Made by a program: the position numbers and the translations under genes
Notes under the pieces: model-generated
What the model was told of the DNA's origin: nothing
Database searches by the model: none
What the model saw: only the letters and a program-made list of their open reading frames with translations
Source of the DNA: an uncultured Sutterella sp.
Lineage (GTDB): Bacteria > Pseudomonadota > Gammaproteobacteria > Burkholderiales > Burkholderiaceae_F
DNA: 6,367 nucleotides
Reading direction: 5' to 3'
Assembly (NCBI GenBank): GCA_902477615.1
Contig: CABSHY010000080.1
Span: 1-6,367 of the forward strand
Part shown: piece by piece, positions 1 through 4,580 of the stretch
Numbering within the stretch: position 1 is the stretch's first letter
Layout: the number at the start of each line of letters is the position of its first letter

Positions 1-1
1 T

Positions 2-166
2 GAAATCGGGGAGCGTCATCAACACATGATCCTTGAAGGTTTGGACATGCTTGGTGCAACGATGAAAGACTTGGATGCCATTCGTGATTTTAAGAATCGT
101 CACGAAGCTCAGTTTTCCTGGATGGCTGGGTTACCGGCAAAAGCCAAAGGCCAATTGAAGTATTAA
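2..166 (+). CDS. C-terminal fragment of an unrecognised protein
   Basis: This is an open frame entering from the left edge and ending at TAA 164-166, giving 54 residues that start EIGERHQHMILEGLDMLGAT and end AKAKGQLKY. I do not recognise the family. The visible part is mostly polar and looks helical, with several Met, His and charged residues. It has no membrane segment, no Cys pair and no known catalytic motif. That it is a real gene end is supported by the other forward frames closing early and by an intrinsic terminator 22 bp past the stop. It converges on the rpmB-rpmG operon, and the shared terminator serves both. The protein start lies outside the window, so total length and function cannot be judged. 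Confidence 0.6.
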   Translation, partial: EIGERHQHMILEGLDMLGATMKDLDAIRDFKNRHEAQFSWMAGLPAKAKGQLKY

Positions 167-188
167 TTCTGCAAAAGTCGCAGGCATG

Positions 189-216
189 AAAAAAGCTCGG
201 AAATCCGAGCTTTTTT
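189..216. terminator. Bidirectional intrinsic terminator between the left-edge gene and rpmG
   Basis: A perfect stem is formed by AGCTCGG (194-200) and CCGAGCT (205-211) around the loop AAAT. It is flanked by six A on the left and six T on the right, so it can end transcription in both directions. It sits between the stop of the plus-strand left-edge gene (166) and the stop of minus-strand rpmG (233), as expected for a shared terminator between convergent units. Confidence 0.92.
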
Positions 217-232
217 CGAAAACTGAACTCAA

Positions 233-400
233 TTACTTGAGCTTCGTTTCCTTGTAAACAACGTGCTTACGTGCAACCGGGTCATACTTGGAAATTTCCA
301 TCTTGCCCGTGCTCGTGCGCTTGTTCTTGGTCGTCGTATAGAAGTGACCCGTACCTGCGGTCGATTCTAACTTGATCTTTTCACGGTTACCCTTTGCCAT
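233..400 (-). CDS. rpmG: 50S ribosomal protein bL33
   Basis: This gene encodes a 55-residue protein running MAKGNREKIKLESTAGTGHF to KHVVYKETKLK. It closely follows proteobacterial L33, including the TGHFYTTTKNKR core and the KYDPVARKHVVYKE C-terminal part. Full length for the family is about 55 residues. It contains no cysteine, so it is the zinc-independent (C-minus) form. L33 binds 23S rRNA near the E site of the large subunit. The ATG (398-400) is preceded by GGAG (407-410) at a spacing of 6. It lies 12 bp after the rpmB stop and is clearly co-transcribed with it; the pair rpmB-rpmG is conserved across proteobacteria. Transcription ends at the bidirectional terminator 189-216. Confidence 0.97.
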   Translation of the reverse strand: MAKGNREKIKLESTAGTGHFYTTTKNKRTSTGKMEISKYDPVARKHVVYKETKLK

Positions 401-412
401 GGTGAACTCCTA

Positions 413-646
413 TTAGATTTCGCCGCGGGCGCGGAGATCCGCTAAGACCGCATCAATGCCGAGCTTGTCGACCGTACGGAGACCTGCCGCCGCCAAACGC
501 AAACGAACCCACCGGCTTTCGCTTTCAACCCAAAAACGACGATATTGAAGATTGGGCATGAAGCGACGCTTCGTCTTGTTGTTTGCGTGAGAAACGCGGT
601 GGCCGACCATCGGCGCTTTGCCGGTGACTTGACACACTCGTGCCAT
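413..646 (-). CDS. rpmB: 50S ribosomal protein bL28
   Basis: This gene encodes a 77-residue protein beginning MARVCQVTGKAPMVGHRVSH, followed by ANNKTKRRFMPNLQ, the hallmark of L28. It continues with the YRRFWVESESRWVRLRL strand and a C-terminal helix ending LRARGEI. Length is typical of the family (77-78). bL28 is a large-subunit protein near the E site that is needed for efficient 70S assembly. The start at 644-646 has a GGAG Shine-Dalgarno (653-656 on the complement) seven bases upstream. It is the first gene of the rpmB-rpmG operon, with a strong promoter at 724-752 and a leader of about 70 nt. Confidence 0.97.
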   Translation of the reverse strand: MARVCQVTGKAPMVGHRVSHANNKTKRRFMPNLQYRRFWVESESRWVRLRLAAAGLRTVDKLGIDAVLADLRARGEI

Positions 647-723
647 CGCTAACTCCGTTCAAAAAATTAAACAAAACAAACCCATCCGAAGTTATCCACC
701 TCGGTGGGAAAACAGTGTGTGAC

Positions 724-752
724 ATTATACGCAGATACAATGCATGACGCAA
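724..752 (-). promoter_or_regulatory. Sigma70-type promoter of rpmB-rpmG
   Basis: On the minus strand, TTGCGT (752-747, four of six matches to TTGACA) is separated by exactly 17 bp from a perfect TATAAT (729-724). The expected transcript start is near 716-718, giving a leader of about 70 nt before the rpmB ATG. The leader holds a small CCAC/GTGG hairpin around 693-706 and an A/T-rich stretch just before the Shine-Dalgarno. Strength and position fit a highly expressed ribosomal protein operon. Confidence 0.85.
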
Positions 753-952
753 ATCTTTCTGCAATTTTGTTAAAACACCGTATTCTCAGGGCTTTGGTTC
801 GATGCAGTATAGGCTTGTTCATCCCTCGCGTCAATGAAAATTGAAAGAAAATTTGAGATTTCGGTGTTTCGTTGTCTGAAAAACAGCCTTTTGCGTTAAA
901 CTTGATCCGTTTCGACTTGCGTAAAACGAATACCTTTATCAGGATTTAGTTT

Positions 953-982
953 TTAACGCTGTCAGAGTATCAGTTCTATAGT
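953..982 (+). promoter_or_regulatory. Candidate ispH promoter giving a near-leaderless mRNA
   Basis: TTAACG (953-958, four of six) and TATAGT (977-982, five of six) are separated by 18 bp. The -10 box ends only 11 bp before the ispH ATG at 994, so a start 6-8 bp downstream would leave a leader of about 4-6 nt. This fits the absence of any Shine-Dalgarno before ispH. It rests on consensus matching by eye; a promoter further upstream in 760-940 is possible but I saw no better pair. Confidence 0.35.
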
Positions 983-993
983 TTTGATTGATT

Positions 994-1914
994 ATGAAAG
1001 TTTATTTAGCTCAGCCTCGTGGTTTTTGTGCCGGTGTTAACCGAGCGATTGCAATTGTTGAACGTGCGCTTCAAAAGTACGGCGCTCCGTTATATGTTCG
1101 CCATGAAATCGTTCATAACAAAACGGTGGTGAACGAATTAAAAGCCAAGGGCGCCATCTTTGTTGAAGATTTAACGGAAGTACCCGATGACGCTACTGTG
1201 ATTCTTTCGGCTCACGGTGTTTCACAATCGGTAAAGGACTACGCTGCCAAGCGTCAGTTCCGCATGATTTTTGATGCAGCCTGCCCTTTGGTCATGAAGG
1301 TTCATCGTGAAGTGATCAAAATGCACCAAGACGGTTTGACCGTTATTGTGGTGGGACACAAGGGGCACGCTGAAGTCGACGGTACTGTCGGTCAAGTTCC
1401 TGACAACATTTATCGTGTTTACTCTGACGAAGAGGTTGAGGCGCTAGATGTTCCCGATGTCACGAAAGTGGGTTATGTGACGCAAACAACGTTGTCGGTT
1501 GATGAGACGCAATCCATCATTGCTAAGCTCAAAGCAAAGTTTCCGGGCATTCGTTCGTTGTCTCCTGCGGATATTTGCTATGCCACGCAAAGCCGACAAC
1601 AGGCGGTTAAGCAATTAGCCAAGCATGTGGATAGGGTTTTGGTTGTTGGATCCGTGACAAGTTCTAATTCGAAACGTTTGCGTGATATTGCTCAACAAGA
1701 AGGTGTGACAGCTTACTTAATTGATAATGCCGAAGAAATCGACTTGCCTTGGTTAGAGGGTTGCGAGCGTGTCGGCATTACGGCAGGCGCTTCTGCTCCT
1801 GAGCATCTCGTTCAAGGGGTGATTGAACTATTAAAGGCCCATGGGGCTGAATCCGTTGAAACATTGGAAGGCGTGCCGGATCGTATCAGTTTCCCGTTGC
1901 CGGCCGGTCTTTGA
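994..1914 (+). CDS. ispH: 4-hydroxy-3-methylbut-2-enyl diphosphate reductase
   Basis: IspH (LytB) is the cytosolic Fe-S enzyme that reduces HMBPP to IPP and DMAPP, the last step of the MEP isoprenoid pathway. From ATG 994 the protein has 306 residues. The three cluster cysteines are C12 (GFCAGVNRA), C97 (ACPLV) and C195 (DICYATQ). Substrate-site residues H41, H74, H125, E127, the Thr of VTQTT (about 166), S223-S224-N225 and S267 (TAGASAPE) are all present. A TTG at 988 would add two residues, but ATG 994 gives MKVYLAQPRGFCAGV, the standard N-terminus. No Shine-Dalgarno is visible. Oddities close to the cysteines are A96 where Thr is usual, M101 where Thr is usual, and S200 where Asn is usual. 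It is followed after 13 bp by ybaK, probably in one transcript. Confidence 0.96.
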   Translation: MKVYLAQPRGFCAGVNRAIAIVERALQKYGAPLYVRHEIVHNKTVVNELKAKGAIFVEDLTEVPDDATVILSAHGVSQSVKDYAAKRQFRMIFDAACPLVMKVHREVIKMHQDGLTVIVVGHKGHAEVDGTVGQVPDNIYRVYSDEEVEALDVPDVTKVGYVTQTTLSVDETQSIIAKLKAKFPGIRSLSPADICYATQSRQQAVKQLAKHVDRVLVVGSVTSSNSKRLRDIAQQEGVTAYLIDNAEEIDLPWLEGCERVGITAGASAPEHLVQGVIELLKAHGAESVETLEGVPDRISFPLPAGL

Positions 1915-1927
1915 TTGGGAGTGAAAA

Positions 1928-2425
1928 ATGGCAAAAGAAAAGCATCAAAGTGCAACGCCCGCGACCGAATGGTTTAAGAAAAATAAAGTTGAATTTGAGT
2001 CTTTGACTTATGAGTATGTCGAGCATGGCGGTACGAGTTATGTTGCTGAGACTTTTGGCCTTAATCATCATGAAGTGGTAAAGACGCTCATCATGGAAGA
2101 TGAACACGCCAACCCCTTAGTGATTTTGATGCATGGGGATTGCGAAGTGAGCACAAAGAATTTGGCCCGACAAATTGGTGTCAAACACATCGCCCCTTGT
2201 AAGCCCGAACAAGCTCAACGCAATAGCGGGTATCAGGTAGGTGGCACGTCACCCTTTGGTACACGTAAACGTATGCCGGTCTATGTCCAAGAAAGTATTT
2301 TGGAAATGCCGCAAATTTATATCAATGGCGGTCGTCGGGGTTTCATCGTCAAAATTGCTTCCTCGGTGTTAACCGAGAAATTAGGCGCAAAACCCGTAAA
2401 TTGTGCAAACGAAAAAGAGGCTTAA
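1928..2425 (+). CDS. ybaK: YbaK/EbsC-family aminoacyl-tRNA deacylase (Cys-tRNA(Pro) type)
   Basis: This 165-residue protein consists of a single YbaK/aa-tRNA-synthetase-associated domain. Members hydrolyse mischarged tRNAs in trans; the YbaK branch removes Cys from tRNA(Pro), correcting errors of prolyl-tRNA synthetase. Visible hallmarks are the N-terminal TPATEWF, the conserved lysine K52 in EVVKTLIM (equivalent to the catalytic Lys of H. influenzae YbaK), YQVGGTSPFGTRKRMPV (about 102-118, with the GxSPxG loop) and YINGGRRG (131-138). Length is normal for the family. A GGGAG Shine-Dalgarno (1917-1921) lies six bases before the ATG. It is the second gene after ispH, and a strong terminator follows the stop by 6 bp. 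Exact substrate specificity within the family cannot be set from sequence alone. Confidence 0.92.
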   Translation: MAKEKHQSATPATEWFKKNKVEFESLTYEYVEHGGTSYVAETFGLNHHEVVKTLIMEDEHANPLVILMHGDCEVSTKNLARQIGVKHIAPCKPEQAQRNSGYQVGGTSPFGTRKRMPVYVQESILEMPQIYINGGRRGFIVKIASSVLTEKLGAKPVNCANEKEA

Positions 2426-2431
2426 GTAAGA

Positions 2432-2471
2432 AAAAACGGTGCAAGTTGAAAATTCAATCTGCACCGTTTTT
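2432..2471. terminator. Bidirectional terminator between ybaK and tsaD
   Basis: Twelve base pairs form between 2432-2443 (AAAAACGGTGCA) and 2460-2471 (TGCACCGTTTTT). The stem continues, after one A-C mismatch, with GTTGAA pairing TTCAAT (one G-T pair). The A-run and T-run on either side make it active in both directions. It ends 2 bp before the tsaD stop codon, so it serves the ispH-ybaK transcript and the convergent tsaD transcript. Confidence 0.93.
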
Positions 2472-2473
2472 CT

Positions 2474-3520
2474 TTAAAGGATGTCGCCCGCTGCGTCTTT
2501 TAATCGCCAGCGAGGTTTGACGCCAAACTTTAAGTTTTTAAAGTGTTTGGCAATTTCATCTTCACTCATGTGCTTGATGCGCTCAAGCCCTGCCGTTGCA
2601 ATCATGGCACCATTATCCGTGCAAAGTTTAATGGGCGGGAAGAATACCTCCATGCCACGCTTTCTCATTTCATACACCAAACGATTGCGAAGTTGCTTGT
2701 TGGCAGAAACGCCACCGGCAACCACCAATGTTTTCATGTGGTGAGCTTTCATGGCTTTGACGACTTTGGCTGCTAATACATCCACAACGGAATCCACAAA
2801 GGCTCGGGCTAAATTTTGACGGAAGGTTTCATCGTTGGGATCTTCGGCTTTATTAACAGCGGCTAAAACAGCGGTTTTTAAACCTGAAAAACTCATGTCC
2901 AAGTTGCCTGAATGCAACATGGGACGCGGCAAATCAATGGCGCCACTGACGCCCTTATCCGCTAATGCAGAAACAGCAGGGCCACCCGGATAGCACATAC
3001 CTAAAAGTTGAGCCGTCTTATCGAAGGCTTCGCCCACTGCGTCATCCAGCGTATCACCCAGGAGTTCATAGTCGCCGAACTTTGTCACTTTCATAATCTG
3101 CGTGTGACCACCGGAGACCAACAATGCGATGAAGGGGAATTGAGGAGCGGGGTCGGCTAACAAATTGGCTAACAAGTGACCTTCCATATGATGGATGCCA
3201 ATCACAGGGATGTCTAAAGAATAGGCAAGGGCGTGTGCAACGCTCACCCCCACTAAAAGTGCACCGGCAAGCCCCGGACCTTGCGTTACGGCAATGGCAT
3301 CGAGCTCTTCTTTTGTTTTACCGGCTTCTTCCAAAACCTTTTCAACCAACGGAATGACACGCCGGATATGGTCGCGACTGGCCAATTCCGGCACAACACC
3401 GCCGTAGAGTTTATGCATGTCAATTTGGGTGTGAACAGCATGAGCTAAAAGCCCCTTTTTGTCATCAATCAGAGCCACGCCCGTTTCGTCACATGACGAT
3501 TCAAGTCCAAGAATGAGCAT
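2474..3520 (-). CDS. tsaD: tRNA N6-adenosine threonylcarbamoyltransferase
   Basis: TsaD (YgjD/Kae1) transfers the threonylcarbamoyl group from TC-AMP to A37 of ANN-decoding tRNAs, working with TsaB and TsaE in the cytosol. The 348-residue protein is full length for the family. Diagnostic motifs are MLILGLESSCDETGVAL at the N-terminus, VPELASRDH (43-51), the metal ligands H111 and H115 in HMEGH, SGGHT (136-140), the GGVSANKQLR nucleotide loop (269-278) and CTDNGAMIA (300-308) with the metal ligand D302. The ATG at 3518-3520 gives the standard start. No Shine-Dalgarno precedes it; instead there is a run of eight T and then AATTT. It is divergent from rpsU, as in E. coli, and convergent with ybaK. 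Confidence 0.97.
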   Translation of the reverse strand: MLILGLESSCDETGVALIDDKKGLLAHAVHTQIDMHKLYGGVVPELASRDHIRRVIPLVEKVLEEAGKTKEELDAIAVTQGPGLAGALLVGVSVAHALAYSLDIPVIGIHHMEGHLLANLLADPAPQFPFIALLVSGGHTQIMKVTKFGDYELLGDTLDDAVGEAFDKTAQLLGMCYPGGPAVSALADKGVSGAIDLPRPMLHSGNLDMSFSGLKTAVLAAVNKAEDPNDETFRQNLARAFVDSVVDVLAAKVVKAMKAHHMKTLVVAGGVSANKQLRNRLVYEMRKRGMEVFFPPIKLCTDNGAMIATAGLERIKHMSEDEIAKHFKNLKFGVKPRWRLKDAAGDIL

Positions 3521-3720
3521 AAATTAAAAAAAATCAGTAGAATCTCGAAATATTTTGAAAATGTTTCGTGTAAAAACACTCGATCATTTTCTTTTTTTCG
3601 TATTTTATGCGAAAATTGCAAACTTTCGGAGATCGATGTCGCTTTCTGTGATGATTTTGCGCCTCGATCAGATCGGTAATTCATTACCGCAACCACTATT
3701 ATTGACAGGTAAGGTGCCTG
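3521..3720. promoter_or_regulatory. Divergent control region of tsaD and rpsU
   Basis: This 200-bp spacer must carry the promoters of both tsaD (left) and rpsU (right). For tsaD, a weak minus-strand pair TTTACA (3574-3569) and TATTTC (3552-3547) is spaced 16 bp; the -10 match is poor. For rpsU I found no convincing pair of boxes. TTGCGC (3657-3662) and TTGCAA (3616-3621) lack a good -10 at 16-18 bp. No LexA box of the CTGT-N8-ACAG type is visible, although the E. coli rpsU promoter region has one. The rpsU Shine-Dalgarno is AAGGTG at 3711-3716. A palindrome at 3674-3689 is listed separately. Confidence 0.55.
3674..3689. repeat. Perfect inverted repeat upstream of rpsU
   Basis: CGGTAAT (3674-3680) and ATTACCG (3683-3689) are exact reverse complements around TC, 31 bp before the rpsU ATG. 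Overlapping its left end is a second symmetrical element, CGATC-A-GATCG (3665-3675). The repeat could be an operator bound by a dimeric regulator, or a short hairpin in the rpsU leader if transcription starts upstream. No T-run follows, so it is not a terminator. Its role is unknown. Confidence 0.6.
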
Positions 3721-3933
3721 ATGCCCACTATTCGTGTTAAAGAAAACGAACCGTTTGAAACCGCCCTCCGCCGTTTCAAGCGTACGATTGAAAAGAGCGG
3801 TCTTTTGACCGAATTGCGTGCTCGTGAGTTCTATGAAAAGCCCACGGCCGAACGTAAGCGTAAGAAGGCTGCTGCCATCAAGCGTCACTACAAGCGCTTG
3901 CGCAGCCAAATGCTCCCGAAGAAGCTCTACTAA
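3721..3933 (+). CDS. rpsU: 30S ribosomal protein bS21
   Basis: This 70-residue basic protein begins MPTIRVKENEPFETALRRFKR and ends RSQMLPKKLY, and is full length for proteobacterial S21. The core RREFYEKPTAERKRKKAAA appears here as AREFYEKPTAERKRKKAAA. S21 binds the small subunit near the mRNA exit and the 3' end of 16S rRNA and assists initiation. AAGGTG at 3711-3716 is the ribosome binding site. It heads the rpsU-yqeY-dnaG cluster, matching the macromolecular synthesis operon known in enterobacteria, with yqeY inserted as is common in other proteobacteria. Three hairpins follow the stop, so most transcripts may end after this gene. Confidence 0.97.
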   Translation: MPTIRVKENEPFETALRRFKRTIEKSGLLTELRAREFYEKPTAERKRKKAAAIKRHYKRLRSQMLPKKLY

Positions 3934-3948
3934 TTTCTCGGAAAAATA

Positions 3949-3970
3949 GAGTGTCAAACACGTGACACTC
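3949..3970 (+). terminator. First hairpin after rpsU
   Basis: GAGTGTCA (3949-3956) pairs perfectly with TGACACTC (3963-3970) over a six-base loop. Only GTTTTG follows, so the U-tract is weak. It may be a poor terminator, an RNA-processing or stability element for the rpsU message, or the first of a three-hairpin series. Confidence 0.5.
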
Positions 3971-4008
3971 GTTTTGACAGGAAGAGCTTAATCGCTCTTC
4001 GTCAGAAT
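3971..4008 (+). other. Second hairpin after rpsU
   Basis: GAAGAGC (3981-3987) pairs with GCTCTTC (3994-4000) around TTAATC. Beyond a two-base AG bulge the stem extends: 3971-3978 can pair with 4001-4008, including two G-U pairs. It has no following U-tract and begins directly where the first hairpin ends. It looks like an RNA structural element between rpsU and yqeY rather than a terminator. Function is not known. Confidence 0.55.
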
Positions 4009-4009
4009 T

Positions 4010-4059
4010 ACGCGTGCAAATCTCTACTTTTCAAGAGTCTTGCACGCGTTATTTTTTTC
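4010..4059 (+). terminator. Intrinsic terminator or attenuator between rpsU and yqeY
   Basis: ACGCGTGCAA (4010-4019) pairs perfectly with TTGCACGCGT (4040-4049). Inside the 20-base loop CTCT (4022-4025) can also pair with AGAG (4034-4037). The stem is followed by TATTTTTTTC, a strong U-tract. Its end is only 15 bp before the yqeY ATG, so it comes just ahead of the yqeY ribosome binding site (AAAGG, 4063-4067). I saw no promoter between it and yqeY, so downstream genes probably depend on read-through. Confidence 0.88.
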
Positions 4060-4074
4060 TATAAAGGTTTCATC

Positions 4075-4521
4075 ATGACGATTAAAGAACAAATTACGGC
4101 CGATATGAAGGCCGCTATGAAGGCTAAGGACATGGGCCGCTTGGGTGCCATCCGTTTGTTGATGGCTGCAATCAAGCAAAAAGAAGTTGACGAACGCATT
4201 GAAATGGATGATGCTCAAATCACGGCAGTGATCGCTAAGCTCGTTAAGCAACGTCATGACTCCATCGAACAATACACGGCTGCCAATCGTGCCGACTTGG
4301 CCGAAAAAGAACAAGCCGAAATCGATGTTTTGTCCTGCTATTTACCCAAGCCCTTGACCGAAGCTGAAATCGAACAAATGATCGAAGAGGCGATCGCCGC
4401 TTCCGGTTTGTCCGGTATGGCTGCCATGGGTAAGGTCATGGGTATGCTCAAGCCCAAGTTAACGGGTCGTGCCGATATGGGTAAGGTGAGCGCTTTAATT
4501 AAGCAAAAGTTAACGGCTTAA
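4075..4521 (+). CDS. yqeY: GatB/YqeY domain-containing protein
   Basis: This 148-residue protein covers the whole GatB/YqeY family length. It starts MTIKEQITADMKAAMKAKDM, with the conserved LGAIRLLMAAIKQKEVDE segment at about 23-40. Further on come LVKQRHDSIEQY, a LSCYLPKPLTEAEIE segment (86-100) and the C-terminal AAMGKVMGMLKPKLTGRADMGKVS. The domain resembles the tail of GatB, the tRNA-dependent amidotransferase subunit that contacts tRNA. The free-standing protein has no settled biochemical role, so a tRNA-related function is an inference. AAAGG at 4063-4067 is the ribosome binding site. Genes of this family often sit between rpsU and dnaG, as here. It lies between two terminators, which suggests its level is set by read-through. 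Confidence 0.93.
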   Translation: MTIKEQITADMKAAMKAKDMGRLGAIRLLMAAIKQKEVDERIEMDDAQITAVIAKLVKQRHDSIEQYTAANRADLAEKEQAEIDVLSCYLPKPLTEAEIEQMIEEAIAASGLSGMAAMGKVMGMLKPKLTGRADMGKVSALIKQKLTA

Positions 4522-4530
4522 TTTGAGAAA

Positions 4531-4559
4531 ATGGGGCCGATTTTTCCGGCCCTTTTTTG
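4531..4559 (+). terminator. Intrinsic terminator between yqeY and dnaG
   Basis: GGGCCG (4534-4539) pairs with CGGCCC (4547-4552) around a seven-base T-rich loop and is followed at once by six T (4553-4558). This is a textbook rho-independent terminator, 12 bp after the yqeY stop and about 20 bp before the dnaG start codon. Only plus-strand activity is expected, as the A-run on the left is short. Confidence 0.9.
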
Positions 4560-4580
4560 TACGACAAGAAGGAAAAAGAC

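Larger units (their letters stand above)
661..993. other. Gene-free divergent region between rpmB and ispH
   Basis: About 330 bp lie between the divergent rpmB and ispH, with no open frame that resembles a protein. The rpmB promoter occupies 724-752. TTATCCACC at 692-700 matches the DnaA box TTATCCACA at eight of nine positions and lies in the rpmB leader. A possible ispH promoter lies at 953-982. The middle (about 760-940) is A/T-rich with no stable hairpin, tRNA or repeat that I could find. A 79-residue frame antisense to this region is a shadow of the rpmB leader and gene. Confidence 0.7.

Noticed and set aside
525..764. 79-residue minus-strand frame across the rpmB leader and gene
   Set aside because: It runs through the rpmB promoter and overlaps rpmB in another frame. 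Transcription from the predicted start would not include its start codon.
1886..2107. 73-residue minus-strand frame opposite the ispH-ybaK junction
   Set aside because: It is antisense to two confident genes, and its composition (Phe, Ile, Leu, Met) is typical of reverse-strand noise.
3579..3670. Two copies of CTCGATCA (3579-3586 and 3663-3670) in the tsaD-rpsU spacer, 84 bp apart
   Set aside because: An 8-mer seen twice without longer homology or symmetry can easily be chance, and there is no independent support for a regulator site.
3469..3957. 162-residue minus-strand frame spanning the tsaD start, the spacer and all of rpsU
   Set aside because: It is antisense to rpsU and out of frame with the tsaD start, both of which are certain genes. 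Its sequence has no family features and no ribosome binding site.
3974..3979. Perfect TTGACA in the gap after rpsU, and another at 3702-3707 before rpsU
   Set aside because: Neither has an acceptable -10 at 16-18 bp. The first lies in the stem of a hairpin and the second would start transcription inside rpsU.
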